DNA of 64,000 nucleotides, taken from Acinetobacter modestus (GTDB lineage: Bacteria; Pseudomonadota; Gammaproteobacteria; Pseudomonadales; Moraxellaceae). Position numbers and translations under genes: made by a program. Below, one piece after another: positions 35,936-46,787 of the stretch. The stretch is from the NCBI RefSeq assembly GCF_014636095.1, contig NZ_BMDV01000001.1:310001-374000 (forward strand). The letters are read 5' to 3'. Position 1 is the stretch's first letter; each line of letters starts with the position of its first letter. The notes beneath the pieces were generated by a model, which was not told where the DNA came from, did not search any database, and was given only the letters and a program-made list of their open reading frames with translations.

Positions 35936-37348
35936 ATGTATAAATCAGAACAATTAGCACATAACTTGAAACTGCTTATTGAAAATGGTTCTTGGCAGCC
36001 ACACACCAAGTTACCCTCTTTACGTGAGCAAGTACAACGATCAGGTTTCAGTCTGATTACCGTCATGAATGCTTACCAAGAACTGGAAGCACAAGGGCTG
36101 ATTTATTCAAAAGAAAAGTCAGGCTATTTTGTGGCTGAGCAAAATCATATTCAGATTCCGCAAGCCTATTCAGTGGTGTCTTTAAATCCGAAAATTGAAA
36201 TTAACTCACTCGTTTTTAAATATCTCAAATCAATTCAATCTTCCAAAGTCAGCCCATTAGGTTCTGCCTTTCCAGACAGTCAGTTGCTGTATCCCCCAAA
36301 ACTGATTCAAATCATGGGGCAACTTTCTCGCAATCGACATAGTTATGACCAAACTTCAAATTTACCTCCCGGCAATTTAGCATTAAGAAAATTGATCGCG
36401 CAACGCTATTGTATGCAAGGGATTCCAACCGATGCAGATGACATTGTCATTACATCAGGAGGGCTAGAGGCATTAAATCTTTCACTACAAGCCATTACGC
36501 AACCTGGTGATTATATTTTATTACAACAAACGATTTTTTATGGTGCTTGGCAAGCTGCTGAACGTTTGGGTTTAAAAGTCATCACCATCCCAGAACACCC
36601 TCAACATGGCTTTGATATCGAGGCTTTTGAACAAGTTATCAAAAATTATCCAATCAAAGTTTGCTGGTTTATGCTGAATGCACATAACCCTATTGGCTTT
36701 ACTGTCAGCGATGACATCAAATATAAAATCGCTAAATTGTTGCATGAACATCAAATTCATTTAATCGAAGATGATGTTTATGAAGAAATGTTTTATGGCA
36801 GCCAGAAACCATTGCCAATGAAGTATTTTGACCAACAAAATCTAGTATTACATTGTTCTTCTTTTTCTAAAACATTAGGCTCAAGTTTCCGTATGGGCTG
36901 GGTCTATGCAGGTAAATTCTCTGAACATATTCAACATTTACAATTGATGAGTACTATTTCTGCCAACGCCTTGATCCAAAATGCGCTGGTGGAATTCCTC
37001 TCCCATCATCATTATGAAAAGCATTTAAGAACTCTGCGACGCGCATTAGAAAAGAATAAAAAGCAGTTCTTTCAATATCTCAAACAACATTTGCCGCAAG
37101 ACTGTAAGGTGTATAACTATCCAAGCGGTTATTTTCTATGGATTCAACTCCCAGACAAAGTCAGCAGTATGCAAGTCTATGAACAGCTTATTCAACAGCA
37201 GGTGGGCGTTGCGCCAAGCCCCTTATTTAATGTGTTGCCCTCACATCAACATTTTATTCGTATGAATTGTTCTTTTGAATGGACAGAACAGATTCAGCAT
37301 TCGCTAGAGTTATTCATCACGACGATTCAACGTCAAATACTCAATTAA
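35936..37348 (+). CDS. MocR-type transcriptional regulator (GntR HTH plus aminotransferase domain)
   Basis: 470 residues, the usual length for the MocR/PdxR group. The N-terminal GntR winged helix (about 1-70) has LPSLREQVQRSGFSLITVMNAYQEL. The rest is a fold-type I aminotransferase domain with GGLEALNLSLQAI, the cofactor-binding block LIEDDVYEEMFYG and the Schiff-base Lys in SSFSKTLGSSFRMGWVY. Such proteins sense pyridoxal phosphate or an amino compound and regulate nearby genes. The target here is unclear: it follows the oxidase operon and converges with an AraC gene, with the last four bases shared. Confidence 0.88.
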   Translation: MYKSEQLAHNLKLLIENGSWQPHTKLPSLREQVQRSGFSLITVMNAYQELEAQGLIYSKEKSGYFVAEQNHIQIPQAYSVVSLNPKIEINSLVFKYLKSIQSSKVSPLGSAFPDSQLLYPPKLIQIMGQLSRNRHSYDQTSNLPPGNLALRKLIAQRYCMQGIPTDADDIVITSGGLEALNLSLQAITQPGDYILLQQTIFYGAWQAAERLGLKVITIPEHPQHGFDIEAFEQVIKNYPIKVCWFMLNAHNPIGFTVSDDIKYKIAKLLHEHQIHLIEDDVYEEMFYGSQKPLPMKYFDQQNLVLHCSSFSKTLGSSFRMGWVYAGKFSEHIQHLQLMSTISANALIQNALVEFLSHHHYEKHLRTLRRALEKNKKQFFQYLKQHLPQDCKVYNYPSGYFLWIQLPDKVSSMQVYEQLIQQQVGVAPSPLFNVLPSHQHFIRMNCSFEWTEQIQHSLELFITTIQRQILN

Positions 37349-38409
37349 TTCAGCTTGGACAGATTATTTTTGCGATACTGACTTGGTGTTTCCCCAAACA
37401 TCTTTTTAAAAGCACGAATAAAATTGGTGGCTTCTTCATACCCCACCAAACCAGCAATATCCTGAATACTATATTGCTGCTGTTGCAGTAATTTCTTGGC
37501 TTGATTAAACCGAACCTCAGCCAAGATTTGCAAAAATGTAGTGCCCTGTGCTTGTAAATGCCGCTTAATAGTTCGTTCTGACATATTTAAACGTTGCGCA
37601 ATCAATGGAAGTGAGGGATAACCGTGACTGGAATGATACAACAACTCGGAGCGAATACTTTTTTGTAAGTCCCGAGTACTTTCTTTTACGAGTTTAAGCT
37701 TGTCATTTTCACAATACAAAATAGCCTGTTGGAATGCGACTTGATCTGCATTCGAATTCTTACAATGTAAATATTTTTTAGAAAATCGAAAACCATTACG
37801 TGTTTGATTAAAATGAATTTTTATCTGAGATAAATCAATTTTGTCATAATTCTGAGCATCTGCCCAATCCACAAACACCTCACAACTTTCTGCAATTTTC
37901 TCAGAAAATAAGGTGAGAAAATGAATTGCCCCAAACAATAAACTCTCGATCAGAAAATGTCTTAACTGATCAGATTGTTCTGCATCACCTAATTTCACTG
38001 GGTGAACATCATCTAGATAAACATAGATAAACGTTTCATCAATGTGCCATTCAGGGGTAAAATTTTGGATTCGAGTACAAAAATACTGCTGACAAAGGCT
38101 TAATGCCGTTTCAACATCCGCACAACTGAGAAATGCAAACCCTAAAGCCCCATGCGAAGTTGGGCGTAACCTAAACCCATATTCAATCCCAAGACGCGGA
38201 TTCCCCGTCAATCGTAACGCATTCACCACCAATTTTGACCATTGATGCGCACTCATCTTGGCATCAGCTTGTTGCATTTCAGTCGGAATCAATCCCGTTC
38301 CATGCAAAACGATGTGTGCATCAATGCCATATTCATAAACGATTTCTAATAATACATGGGCATAAGAAACAGAGATATTTTCTTGAAACAATCCAAAAGG
38401 ATCTCGCAT
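37345..38409 (-). CDS. AraC-family regulator divergent from an acyl-CoA module
   Basis: 354 residues from ATG 38409 (GGGA upstream); ATG 38421 adds four residues but has AGGA too close. The N-domain is Arabinose_bd-like (GFRLRPTSHGALGFAFLSCADVETAL). The C-terminal helix-turn-helix has MSERTIKRHLQAQGTTF and IAGLVGYEEATNFIRAFKKMFGETPSQYR. It diverges from the hydratase and dehydrogenase genes at 38528 and 39282 and is their probable regulator. Its 3' end overlaps the convergent MocR gene by four bases. Confidence 0.85.
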   Translation of the reverse strand: MRDPFGLFQENISVSYAHVLLEIVYEYGIDAHIVLHGTGLIPTEMQQADAKMSAHQWSKLVVNALRLTGNPRLGIEYGFRLRPTSHGALGFAFLSCADVETALSLCQQYFCTRIQNFTPEWHIDETFIYVYLDDVHPVKLGDAEQSDQLRHFLIESLLFGAIHFLTLFSEKIAESCEVFVDWADAQNYDKIDLSQIKIHFNQTRNGFRFSKKYLHCKNSNADQVAFQQAILYCENDKLKLVKESTRDLQKSIRSELLYHSSHGYPSLPLIAQRLNMSERTIKRHLQAQGTTFLQILAEVRFNQAKKLLQQQQYSIQDIAGLVGYEEATNFIRAFKKMFGETPSQYRKNNLSKLN

Positions 38410-38527
38410 GACACATCCCATGTCCTAAAATGATCATTAATATGGCATAGTCTCCCCTATTGAGCGAGCACTTTCTTCGAAATAATAACCTCAAGATTGA
38501 TGACTAAAACAATGAGGAATTGCTGAA

Positions 38528-39244
38528 ATGGCAACCATGACACTCGATAAACAGCAATCGACCTATGTGCTGAATTTAACCAATGGCAATCAGGAAAATG
38601 CTTTAAATAAAGCAGTATTAGAAGAATATTTTGCTATTTTTGATGAAATTGAAAGTGATAAAAATAATGCCAGTTTAATTATTAGAAGTGATCATCCTAA
38701 AACCTTTTGTAATGGCTTAGACCTTGCTTGGTTAATGCAACAATCGTTGGAAGATAAAAAAACCTTTACCCTGCAACTTGAAAATATGTTGCTCCGTTTA
38801 GCACTACTCAACTTACCTGTAATTGCTGAAATCGGTGGTAATGCTTATGCAGGCGGTGCAATTCTCGCATCTGCTTGTGACTTCCGATTTATGCGATCGG
38901 ATCGGGGACGTTTTTGCTTTCCAGAAGTCCATCTAGGCATTCCTTTTACAGATACCATTGCTGAAATTGTACAACTACTTCCCAATCAACATGCCATTTG
39001 GGAAATGTCATTGACAGGCAAAACTATGACAGGCACTGAATGTCTACAATCCCAAATCGTTCACCAAATTGAACCAATCGAATCATTAAGTCATGAAGTG
39101 TTTAAATTTGCAGAAGATATGGCACAAAAGCACCGCCTAACCTATGCCGTGATCAAACGTCAGCTCCGCCATCGAATTGTAGAGAGTGCCAAGCAACGCC
39201 AACTATATGATCCTGAAAAATTTGCACATCCTTTCATGATCTAA
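38528..39244 (+). CDS. Enoyl-CoA hydratase/isomerase family protein
   Basis: 238 residues, crotonase fold. The first oxyanion-hole block is CNGLDLAWLM and the second is GGNAYAGGAILASACDFRFM. A Glu in CFPEVHLGIPF sits where crotonases place a catalytic acid, and the other catalytic Glu of true hydratases is not obvious, which leans towards an isomerase-like activity. It probably works on a cytoplasmic acyl-CoA. It is followed 37 bases later by a short-chain dehydrogenase and diverges from an AraC gene. Confidence 0.85.
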   Translation: MATMTLDKQQSTYVLNLTNGNQENALNKAVLEEYFAIFDEIESDKNNASLIIRSDHPKTFCNGLDLAWLMQQSLEDKKTFTLQLENMLLRLALLNLPVIAEIGGNAYAGGAILASACDFRFMRSDRGRFCFPEVHLGIPFTDTIAEIVQLLPNQHAIWEMSLTGKTMTGTECLQSQIVHQIEPIESLSHEVFKFAEDMAQKHRLTYAVIKRQLRHRIVESAKQRQLYDPEKFAHPFMI

Positions 39245-39281
39245 TTCAACGTTTACAACAACTCAAATCTAGGACATTTCA

Positions 39282-40109
39282 ATGAATAATATGCAAGGAA
39301 GAACTGTTTTTATCACTGGCGGCAGTCGAGGTATTGGCAGAGCGATTGCGCTGAAAGCAGCACAAGCTGGGGCAAATGTTGTCATTGCGGCAAAAACCGA
39401 AGTCGAGACCACTAAATTAACAGGTACGATTTATAGTGTGGCTGAAGAAATTGAAGCTGCTGGCGGCAAAGCATTGCCTTTACTGCTTGATGTGAGGGAT
39501 GAGCAGCAAATCCATACAGCTATTCAACAGGCAGCCAAAGCCTTTGGTGGAATTGATGTGCTGATTAATAATGCAGGTGCAATTGCATTAATGGGGGTGG
39601 AATCCACATCGTTAAAACAATATGACCTGATCCAAAGCATTAACCATCGTGCTACTTTCATTTGTGCCCAAGCTGCATTGCCCTTTTTAAAGCAATCTGA
39701 AAATCCACACATTTTGAGTTTATCGCCACCTGTAAATATGTCACCGAAATGGCTCGGGATGCTTTCACCTTATGCTTTATCTAAATACGGTATGACGATT
39801 TTGACTTTGGGCATGGCAGAAGAATTTCGCCAATATGGCATTTCATGTAATACCTTGTGGCCTGAAACTTATATCGCAACCGCAGCAGTTTCTAAGAATT
39901 TAGGTGAGGAAAGTACCTTACAGGTCAGCCGTAAACCTGAGATCATGGCAGATGCAGCTTTTGCGATTTATAGCACGGCAAAAGGTGAACTGACGGGACA
40001 AAGCCTAACAGATGAACAAGCTCTAGCAAAAGTCGGTATCACTGATTTTTCTCAATATGCATGTGTCGCTGGAAATACCAATCTACAGAAAGATTTCTTT
40101 TTGGATTGA
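39282..40109 (+). CDS. Short-chain dehydrogenase (HSDL2-like)
   Basis: 275 residues with AGGACA upstream of the start. It is a classical Rossmann NAD(P) enzyme: TGGSRGIGRAI binds the cofactor and NNAGAI is the structural motif. YALSKYGM supplies the catalytic Tyr and Lys, with the Ser in HILSLSPP. The spacing and the SPPVN block resemble hydroxysteroid dehydrogenase-like protein 2. It probably forms a two-gene operon with the preceding hydratase. The substrate is unknown. Confidence 0.85.
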   Translation: MNNMQGRTVFITGGSRGIGRAIALKAAQAGANVVIAAKTEVETTKLTGTIYSVAEEIEAAGGKALPLLLDVRDEQQIHTAIQQAAKAFGGIDVLINNAGAIALMGVESTSLKQYDLIQSINHRATFICAQAALPFLKQSENPHILSLSPPVNMSPKWLGMLSPYALSKYGMTILTLGMAEEFRQYGISCNTLWPETYIATAAVSKNLGEESTLQVSRKPEIMADAAFAIYSTAKGELTGQSLTDEQALAKVGITDFSQYACVAGNTNLQKDFFLD

Positions 40110-40121
40110 TCCAACAATAAA

Positions 40122-40157
40122 AAAACGACCTTAAAACAAGTGTTCTGAGGTCGTTTT
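40122..40157. terminator. Bidirectional terminator between the dehydrogenase and gdh
   Basis: AAAACGACCT at 40122-40131 pairs perfectly with AGGTCGTTTT at 40148-40157 across a 16-base loop, with A residues on the left and T residues on the right. It fits the 3' ends of the convergent genes at 40109 and 40174. Confidence 0.85.
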
Positions 40158-40173
40158 AAAAGCACAGCTAAAA

Positions 40174-41445
40174 TTAGCCTGGGAAAATACCACGCTCTTT
40201 ACGTGCTTTTAAGATACGCTCACAACCTAAAATGAAGGCTGCTGTACGTAAAGTACATTCTTTTTCGCTTGATTTGTGCCATACATCGTTAATGGCTTGA
40301 ATCATTAACTTGTCCAGTCTTTCATTAATTTCTTCTTCAGACCAGAAGTAGCTCGACATATCTTGAACCCATTCAAAGTAAGATACGGTTACACCACCCG
40401 CGTTACAAATCACGTCAGGCACAACCGTAATACCACGTTGAACCAAAACATCATCCGCTTCAGGGAATGTTGGGCCGTTCGCACCTTCAAGCACCAACTT
40501 CGCAGTTAACTTTTGCGCACGTTCAACTGTGATTTGGCTTTCCAATGCAGCAGGGATCAAAATATCCATCTCTACATTCCAGAACTCTTCATCACTGATC
40601 ACTTGCGCACCAGCAAAGCCCCTCACACCTTGGTGAGTTTCCATGTGAGTTTTTAATGCAGCAACATCAATCCCTTCAGGGTTATAAATCGTACCTGTGT
40701 GATCTTGAATCGTCACGACAATCGATTTTGAGTCTGCAAACAAATATGCAGCTTCGCTACCGACGTTACCAAAACCTTGAACCGCAATTTTCGCACCGTC
40801 TAAAGGTAATTTGATTTTTTCAGCAACTTGTTGACCTGTGATGAATACACCACGACCCGTCGCTTTAATACGACCAAGAGAACCACCAAGATGTACAGGC
40901 TTACCCGTTACAACGCCTGTAACGGTATGACCTTGACCCGATGAATAAGTATCCATGATCCAGCCCATCACGTTTGGATTGGTACCTACGTCTGGTGCAG
41001 GAATATCTTTTTGAGGGCCAATAATATGACTGATTTCACTGGTATAACGACGGGTTAAACGTTCTAATTCACGTGGTGAAAGTTGACGCGGATCAACACG
41101 GATGCCACCTTTGGCACCGCCAAATGGTAAATTCACCACCGCAGTTTTAATTGTCATCCATGCTGAAAGAGCCATCACTTCATTTAAATCTACATCTGGG
41201 TGATAGCGAATACCGCCTTTACCCGGACCGCGTGACAAGTTGTGTTGTACACGATAACCTTCAAAATGACGAATTGTGCCATCGTCCATCACAATTGGCA
41301 CGTCGACAATCAAAGCACGTTTTGGGCGCTTCAATGTGTCCACATAGTCTTGTAAACCATCTAGATATGGAGCAACACGCTCAATCTGTTTAAGATAAGT
41401 TGCCCATGGACCGTCATTTTGAGAGACATAAGATAAATTAGACAT
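40174..41445 (-). CDS. gdhA: Glutamate dehydrogenase (hexameric Glu/Leu/Phe/Val family)
   Basis: 423 residues with AAGGAT upstream. It deaminates glutamate to 2-oxoglutarate, or the reverse. The substrate domain has [11 protein letters not shown], the catalytic-site block [14 protein letters not shown] and PAPDVGTN. The nucleotide domain has [17 protein letters not shown] spacing ([14 protein letters not shown]). The length of 423 residues and the sequence type suggest the NAD-linked catabolic form. It begins 32 bases after hutG, so it probably belongs to the hut transcript and consumes the glutamate made from histidine. Confidence 0.9.
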   Translation of the reverse strand: MSNLSYVSQNDGPWATYLKQIERVAPYLDGLQDYVDTLKRPKRALIVDVPIVMDDGTIRHFEGYRVQHNLSRGPGKGGIRYHPDVDLNEVMALSAWMTIKTAVVNLPFGGAKGGIRVDPRQLSPRELERLTRRYTSEISHIIGPQKDIPAPDVGTNPNVMGWIMDTYSSGQGHTVTGVVTGKPVHLGGSLGRIKATGRGVFITGQQVAEKIKLPLDGAKIAVQGFGNVGSEAAYLFADSKSIVVTIQDHTGTIYNPEGIDVAALKTHMETHQGVRGFAGAQVISDEEFWNVEMDILIPAALESQITVERAQKLTAKLVLEGANGPTFPEADDVLVQRGITVVPDVICNAGGVTVSYFEWVQDMSSYFWSEEEINERLDKLMIQAINDVWHKSSEKECTLRTAAFILGCERILKARKERGIFPG

Positions 41446-41477
41446 GTTTTATCCTTTTGATAAGTTCGTTTGGATCA

Positions 41478-42401
41478 TCAATCAAATAGGTAATTAAAAA
41501 TGATATAAGCAGCTAATTTGGCAGTTCTGTTATCCAAATCAAACCGTGGGTTACATTCAGCCACATCAAAAACTTTAATTTTGCCAGTTTTCTTAATGGC
41601 GTCTAATAATGGGTCAAAGACTGATAAATAAATGCCTTTGGCTGCTGGTGCACTAACACCAGGTGCGATGCTGGCGCTAAATACGTCCAAATCAATGGTG
41701 ATGTATAAGTCGTCAACTTTTTCAATAAAACCGTTAATTTTTGAAATTAAATTTTCAAGATTGGTCAGTTGTAATTCGTAATCGTAGATATAGCTACAAT
41801 TCAAACGATCCGCTGTTTCAAACAAAACTTTAGTATTTGAATGCTTCGCCACACCGATACAAAGATAATTAAATTCCTGATCATGCTGCTTTGACAAGTT
41901 TGCGGCATTTAGAAAAGGTGTTCCTGAAGTGACCTCTTCAGCTTCACGAAGATCAAAATGCGCATCAAAATTAATGATTCCTATCTTTCTGTTTGGATCG
42001 TTGTTATGGATATATTGAAATAATCCAGAAAAACTACCAAAAGCAACCTCATGGCCACCACCTAAAACAATGGGTTTCATGCCTTGCTTTAAGCTACGTT
42101 CGACCTGTTCAGCCAGTTCAGCTTGCGCCTTTTCCAACTGTCCATTATCACAAACTACTGTACCAATATCCGCAATCGTCACAGCTTGGTGTACTGGCAG
42201 GTTTGCCAATTGTGCACGAATCATGTCAGGTGCATCGGCTGCACCTAAACGCCCCTTATTACGCTTTACCCCTTCATCTGAACTAAAGCCAATTAAAGCA
42301 AAAGATGCATGTTGGCTGGTATTGACCACCTGATGGATACGTAGATGTTGCTCACCCTCTCCATCTTGTCGCCCTTGCCATGTAAATGAATGATTCATCA
42401 T
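41478..42401 (-). CDS. hutG: HutG, formimidoylglutamase
   Basis: 307 residues, ureohydrolase (arginase) fold. It hydrolyses N-formimidoylglutamate to glutamate and formamide, the last step of this histidine route. The binuclear manganese ligands are in GGGHEVAFG, NFDAHFDLR and TIDLDVFSASIAPG. It starts 31 bases after hutI. Two ATG codons (42401, 42398) are possible. Having HutG rather than HutF means the five-carbon route goes directly to glutamate. Confidence 0.92.
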   Translation of the reverse strand: MMNHSFTWQGRQDGEGEQHLRIHQVVNTSQHASFALIGFSSDEGVKRNKGRLGAADAPDMIRAQLANLPVHQAVTIADIGTVVCDNGQLEKAQAELAEQVERSLKQGMKPIVLGGGHEVAFGSFSGLFQYIHNNDPNRKIGIINFDAHFDLREAEEVTSGTPFLNAANLSKQHDQEFNYLCIGVAKHSNTKVLFETADRLNCSYIYDYELQLTNLENLISKINGFIEKVDDLYITIDLDVFSASIAPGVSAPAAKGIYLSVFDPLLDAIKKTGKIKVFDVAECNPRFDLDNRTAKLAAYIIFNYLFD

Positions 42402-42432
42402 GAATACAACTCTTTAAAAATTTGTCTTTGCA

Positions 42433-43638
42433 CTAGATCGAAACTTCTACGCCATGTTGAATAATTCGCTTCGGCAAATCACCACCCAACCAATAGACAA
42501 TTTCTGAAGGATGTTCGATATCCCAAGCAATAAAATCAGCAACTTTACCTGTCTCCAAAGTACCGTGTGTGTCTTGTAAACCCAGTGCATATGCCGCATG
42601 AGTCGTCACACCTGCCAAGGTTTGTTCAGGTGTTAAACGGAATAAAGTACTGCCCATATTCATCATTAAACGTAAAGATAAAGCTGGCGATGTGCCCGGA
42701 TTTAAATCACTGGATAATGCGATACGCACACCATGTTGATGCAAACTGTCTAATGGTGGATATTTAGTCTCTCTCAAGAAATAGAATGCACCCGGCAATA
42801 ACACTGCAACTGTGCCCGCAACCGCCATCGCCTTGACATCATCTTCCGTCATAAACTCTAAATGGTCTGCTGATAAAGCCTGATAACGCGCTGCCAAACT
42901 TGAACCACCCAGTGACGACAGTTGTTCTGCATGAAGTTTAATTGGGAGATTTAAAGACTGTGCTGTTTTAAATAGACGTTCGACTTGAACTGGCGAAAAT
43001 GCCAAATATTCACAAAAGGCATCGACTGCATCAACCAAACCTTCTTGATGTAGTTTTGGTAGCATTTCATTGCAGATATGCTCAATATAAGCATCACTTT
43101 GATCTTGATATTCAGGTGGTAAAGCATGCGCAGCCAAGCAGGTACTGCGAACTGTCATTGGCAAAGTTTCTGCGATCTGACGAATCACACGCAGCATTTT
43201 CCGTTCATTGGCATAATCGAGACCATAACCTGACTTAATCTCAATGGTGGTAACCCCATCTTTAAGCAGGCAACGAATTCGTTTTAATGCCGATGCCAGC
43301 AACTGTTCTTCACTGGCTTCACGCGTGGCGCGAACCGTACTGGCAATCCCACCACCGCTCGCTGCAATTTCAGCATAGCTAACACCTTGCAATCGTTTTT
43401 CAAACTCGACGCTACGGTTGCCACCAAACACACTATGCGTATGGCAATCAATCAAACCCGGTGTCACCCAACCGCCATTTAAATCAATAATTTCGGAATA
43501 ATCATCAGCAGGAAGGTCTTTTAATGCGCCAACCCAATGGATATGCTGCCCTGAAGTCACCATTGCAGCGTGTTCAATACTAGAATATTGCCCATCTTGC
43601 ATCGTGGCAATATGACAATTTTTCCAAAGCTTTTTCAT
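42433..43638 (-). CDS. hutI: HutI, imidazolonepropionase
   Basis: 401 residues, amidohydrolase family. It opens imidazolonepropionate to N-formimidoylglutamate in the cytoplasm. The metal ligands are visible in [23 protein letters not shown] and SADHLEFM, and a conserved Asp in [24 protein letters not shown] lies before the start. It is separated from hutT by 52 bases holding a perfect 12-base stem-loop. Confidence 0.94.
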   Translation of the reverse strand: MKKLWKNCHIATMQDGQYSSIEHAAMVTSGQHIHWVGALKDLPADDYSEIIDLNGGWVTPGLIDCHTHSVFGGNRSVEFEKRLQGVSYAEIAASGGGIASTVRATREASEEQLLASALKRIRCLLKDGVTTIEIKSGYGLDYANERKMLRVIRQIAETLPMTVRSTCLAAHALPPEYQDQSDAYIEHICNEMLPKLHQEGLVDAVDAFCEYLAFSPVQVERLFKTAQSLNLPIKLHAEQLSSLGGSSLAARYQALSADHLEFMTEDDVKAMAVAGTVAVLLPGAFYFLRETKYPPLDSLHQHGVRIALSSDLNPGTSPALSLRLMMNMGSTLFRLTPEQTLAGVTTHAAYALGLQDTHGTLETGKVADFIAWDIEHPSEIVYWLGGDLPKRIIQHGVEVSI

Positions 43639-43653
43639 TCGGATTTCCTCTTA

Positions 43654-43682
43654 CTGCTCAGGTGTGATCAACACCTGAGCAG
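43654..43682 (-). other. Perfect 12-base stem-loop between hutT and hutI
   Basis: CTGCTCAGGTGT at 43654-43665 pairs with ACACCTGAGCAG at 43671-43682 around a five-base loop. It lies between the hutT stop and the hutI ribosome site. On the minus strand a purine-rich AAGAGGAAA follows, not a T-run, so it is more likely a processing or stability element than a terminator. Confidence 0.7.
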
Positions 43683-43690
43683 CTTGATTA

Positions 43691-45100
43691 TTAACTTTCC
43701 ATTTCAATATTTTGTCTTAAAGTCGAGTTTTCTTTCACTGTGTTTTGTTTAGGTTTCACCCAAATGGTATAAGCAATCCAAAGTAGAAATAACCACGTTG
43801 CACCAACATAAATTGCAGGTCGTGAGTCAGGAAAATATGCGATCACACCAAAGATAAATAGCATGAATGCAATTGCAAAAGCAGGTGCGATTGGCCAGCC
43901 AATCACTGGAAAATCAAGGGCTTTAATTTCGGCCTTAGATAACTTACGACGCATCGCAACTTGAGAAAGTAAAATCATCAACCAAACCCAAACCGTGGCA
44001 AAGGTTGCAATTGATGCAATAATCATGAAAACGTTTTCTGGAATCAGGTAGTTTAAAACCACACCAACCAATAACACGCCCGCCATGACCATCACTGTCA
44101 TATATGGCACGCCATTACGAGAAAGTTTGGTAAATGCTTTTGGCGCCTGACCTTCTTTTGCCATACCGTACAACATACGACCAGCACCAAATACATCACT
44201 ATTGATCGCAGAAATCGCAGCAGTAATCACAACAATATTCAATACTGTTGCGGCTGATTTGATGCCTAAATTTTCAAAGATCTGAACGAATGGACTACCT
44301 TGACTACCAATTTGGTTCCAAGGGAAAATTGCCATCAAAACAAAAATCGTTAAGATATAGAATAATAAAATACGTACTGGAACAGCATTAATTGCACGTG
44401 GAATCGTCGTTTTTGGATTTTCTGATTCACCCGCAGTGATACCAATAATTTCAATACCACCAAAAGCAAACACCACCACAGAGAAACATGCAATTAAACC
44501 TGCTATCCCATTTGGCATAAAGCCATCGTGAATCCAAAGGTTTTGAATGCTTGCAACACTGCCATGATCGCCATGGAAACCATAAAGTAGTAAACCAAAA
44601 CCACCCAAAATCATAGCAACAATGGCAACAACTTTAATCAGAGAGAACCAGAACTCTAATTCACCAAAGACTTTTACATGAATGAGGTTAATCGCGCCCA
44701 AGAATGAAACTACGGATAAAATCCAGATCCATCGTGGGACATCAGGATACCAAAAGCCCATGTAAATCCCGAAAGCGGTCACATCGGCAATGGCAACAAT
44801 GACCATTTCAAAAACGTAAGTCCAGCCTGTCGCAAAACCTGCTAATGGGCCAATATAATGAGATGCATAATGACTAAAAGAACCCGATACAGGATTATGT
44901 ACCGCCATTTCGCCTAAAGCACGCATCACGATATAAATCGCGATACCAGCAATCACATAAGCCAATAACACTGATGGACCTGCGAGTTTAATCGCAGAAG
45001 CCGAACCATAAAATAATCCAGTTCCAATCGCAGAACCAAGTGCTAAAAATCGGATATGGCGGGCATTTAACCCCCGTTGTAGTGTGGAGTGTTGTGACAT
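43691..45100 (-). CDS. hutT: HutT-like histidine permease (APC family)
   Basis: 469 residues from ATG 45100, which has GGAG upstream; a frame to 45148 adds 16 unlikely residues. It has twelve predicted membrane segments. The first carries the amino acid permease signature [19 protein letters not shown], followed by [20 protein letters not shown]. It lies inside the hut cluster between hutH and hutI, so histidine or urocanate is the likely substrate; that is inferred from position. It ends just before the 12-base stem-loop. Confidence 0.88.
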   Translation of the reverse strand: MSQHSTLQRGLNARHIRFLALGSAIGTGLFYGSASAIKLAGPSVLLAYVIAGIAIYIVMRALGEMAVHNPVSGSFSHYASHYIGPLAGFATGWTYVFEMVIVAIADVTAFGIYMGFWYPDVPRWIWILSVVSFLGAINLIHVKVFGELEFWFSLIKVVAIVAMILGGFGLLLYGFHGDHGSVASIQNLWIHDGFMPNGIAGLIACFSVVVFAFGGIEIIGITAGESENPKTTIPRAINAVPVRILLFYILTIFVLMAIFPWNQIGSQGSPFVQIFENLGIKSAATVLNIVVITAAISAINSDVFGAGRMLYGMAKEGQAPKAFTKLSRNGVPYMTVMVMAGVLLVGVVLNYLIPENVFMIIASIATFATVWVWLMILLSQVAMRRKLSKAEIKALDFPVIGWPIAPAFAIAFMLFIFGVIAYFPDSRPAIYVGATWLFLLWIAYTIWVKPKQNTVKENSTLRQNIEMES

Positions 45101-45164
45101 TATAATCTCCAATCCTTGAGGAAATTTAGTTAGATTCGGCCACTCCATGTGACCGTTTTATTGA

Positions 45165-46703
45165 TCACACGTTAGACAAACTCGGTAATAGTTCTGGAAT
45201 CAGTAATTCGTTCAGGCAACCACTTGCGAGCAATTCACTTGCCTGCTCGATATCTGGCGCAAAGAAACGATCTTCACTGTAATAAGGCACTTGGTCACGC
45301 AGCACTTTACGCGCACGCTCAAGTTTTGGAGAACTCTTCAAACCTTCACGGAAATCAAGACCCTGACATGCACCTAACCACTCAACTGCAAGAATGCCGC
45401 GAACGTTGTCAGCCATGTACCACAAACGTTTACCTGCATTCGGTGCCATAGAAACATGGTCTTCCTGATTTGCAGAAGTTGGTAAACTATCAACACTAGC
45501 AGGATGTGCAAGTGCTTTGTTGTCACTTGCTAACGCAGCGGCTGTTACTTGAGCAATCATGAAGCCTGAATTGACCCCACCATTGGCAACCAAGAATGGC
45601 GGCAACTGTGACATGTGGCGATCCATCATCATCGAAATACGACGCTCTGATAGTGAACCAATCTCTGCAATCGCCAATGCAAGATTATCCGCAGCCATCG
45701 CCACAGATTCAACGTGGAAGTTACCACCCGAAATCACATCACCTTCTGCTGCAAATACCAATGGGTTATCTGATACGGCATTTGATTCAATTGCTAATAC
45801 TTCTGCGGCTTGACGAATTTGAGTCAAGCAAGCACCCATCACCTGAGGTTGGCAACGAAGTGAGTACGGGTCTTGAACCTTGCTACAGTCTTCATGTGAA
45901 TGTGCAATTTCACTTGAATCAGTCAGTAAGTCACGATATGCAGCAGCCACATCAATTTGACCACGTTGACCGCGGACTTCATGAATACGCGCATCAAATG
46001 GCGCACGTGAACCCAGCATTGCTTCAACACTTAAACCACCACATACGGTTGCAGCAGCAAATAAATCTTCTGCTTCAAACAAACCACGTAAAGCATAAGC
46101 TGTTGAAACTTGTGTACCATTTAAAAGTGCTAGACCTTCTTTCGCAGCCAAAGAAATTGGCTCTAAACCCGCAATTTTAAGCGCTTCAACGGCTGGCAAC
46201 CATTCACCTTTATAACGTGCTTTGCTTTCACCCAATAACACCAAAGACATATGTGCCAGTGGTGCCAAGTCACCAGAAGCACCAACAGAACCTTTTAATG
46301 GAATATGGGGATAAACTTCTGCATTGATCAACGCCAAAATGGCATCGATCACTTTACGGCGAATACCCGAAAAGCCACGTGCCAAGCTATTTGCTTTCAG
46401 CAACATGATCAGACGCACCATCGCATCATCAAGCGGCTCACCCACGCCAGCAGCGTGTGACAGCACCAAAGAACGCTGTAATTGCTCTAAGTCTTCTGGT
46501 GCAATTTTAGTTGATGCAAGTAAACCAAAACCCGTATTGATCCCGTAAGCAGTACGGCCTTCATTGACGATTTGTTCGACACAAGCAACACTCGCATTGA
46601 TCCCAGCAGAAGCGCTGTCATCGAGTTTGACTTTGATTGGATTTAAATAAGCGTGGCGCAGATCTGCTAAGCTAAGTTTGCCCGGTTGAATTAGAAGTTC
46701 CAT
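45165..46703 (-). CDS. hutH: HutH, histidine ammonia-lyase
   Basis: 512 residues from ATG 46703 (AGGA eight bases upstream); an in-frame ATG at 46724 is too early. It converts histidine to urocanate and ammonia. The Ala-Ser-Gly triad that forms the MIO cofactor is in [14 protein letters not shown] near residue 140. The N-terminal [11 protein letters not shown] and the block [20 protein letters not shown] are typical. It lies 84 bases after hutU across a stem-loop. Confidence 0.95.
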   Translation of the reverse strand: MELLIQPGKLSLADLRHAYLNPIKVKLDDSASAGINASVACVEQIVNEGRTAYGINTGFGLLASTKIAPEDLEQLQRSLVLSHAAGVGEPLDDAMVRLIMLLKANSLARGFSGIRRKVIDAILALINAEVYPHIPLKGSVGASGDLAPLAHMSLVLLGESKARYKGEWLPAVEALKIAGLEPISLAAKEGLALLNGTQVSTAYALRGLFEAEDLFAAATVCGGLSVEAMLGSRAPFDARIHEVRGQRGQIDVAAAYRDLLTDSSEIAHSHEDCSKVQDPYSLRCQPQVMGACLTQIRQAAEVLAIESNAVSDNPLVFAAEGDVISGGNFHVESVAMAADNLALAIAEIGSLSERRISMMMDRHMSQLPPFLVANGGVNSGFMIAQVTAAALASDNKALAHPASVDSLPTSANQEDHVSMAPNAGKRLWYMADNVRGILAVEWLGACQGLDFREGLKSSPKLERARKVLRDQVPYYSEDRFFAPDIEQASELLASGCLNELLIPELLPSLSNV

Positions 46704-46736
46704 TATTGGCGTCCTGTTTTGCACTCTATTGTTCTC

Positions 46737-46774
46737 TTACGATGCTGCTTACACAATTGCAAAAAGCATCGTAA
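46737..46774 (-). other. Perfect 10-base stem-loop between hutU and hutH
   Basis: TTACGATGCT at 46737-46746 pairs with AGCATCGTAA at 46765-46774 around an 18-base loop. It lies in the hutU-hutH gap, upstream of the hutH ribosome site. No T-run follows on the coding strand, so processing or partial attenuation is more likely than termination. Confidence 0.6.
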
Positions 46775-46787
46775 TGTCCTTGTCTGT

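Noticed and set aside
35936..38409. Functional meaning of the four-base overlap of the convergent MocR and AraC genes
   Set aside because: Short convergent overlaps are common in compact genomes and nothing else suggests antisense control.
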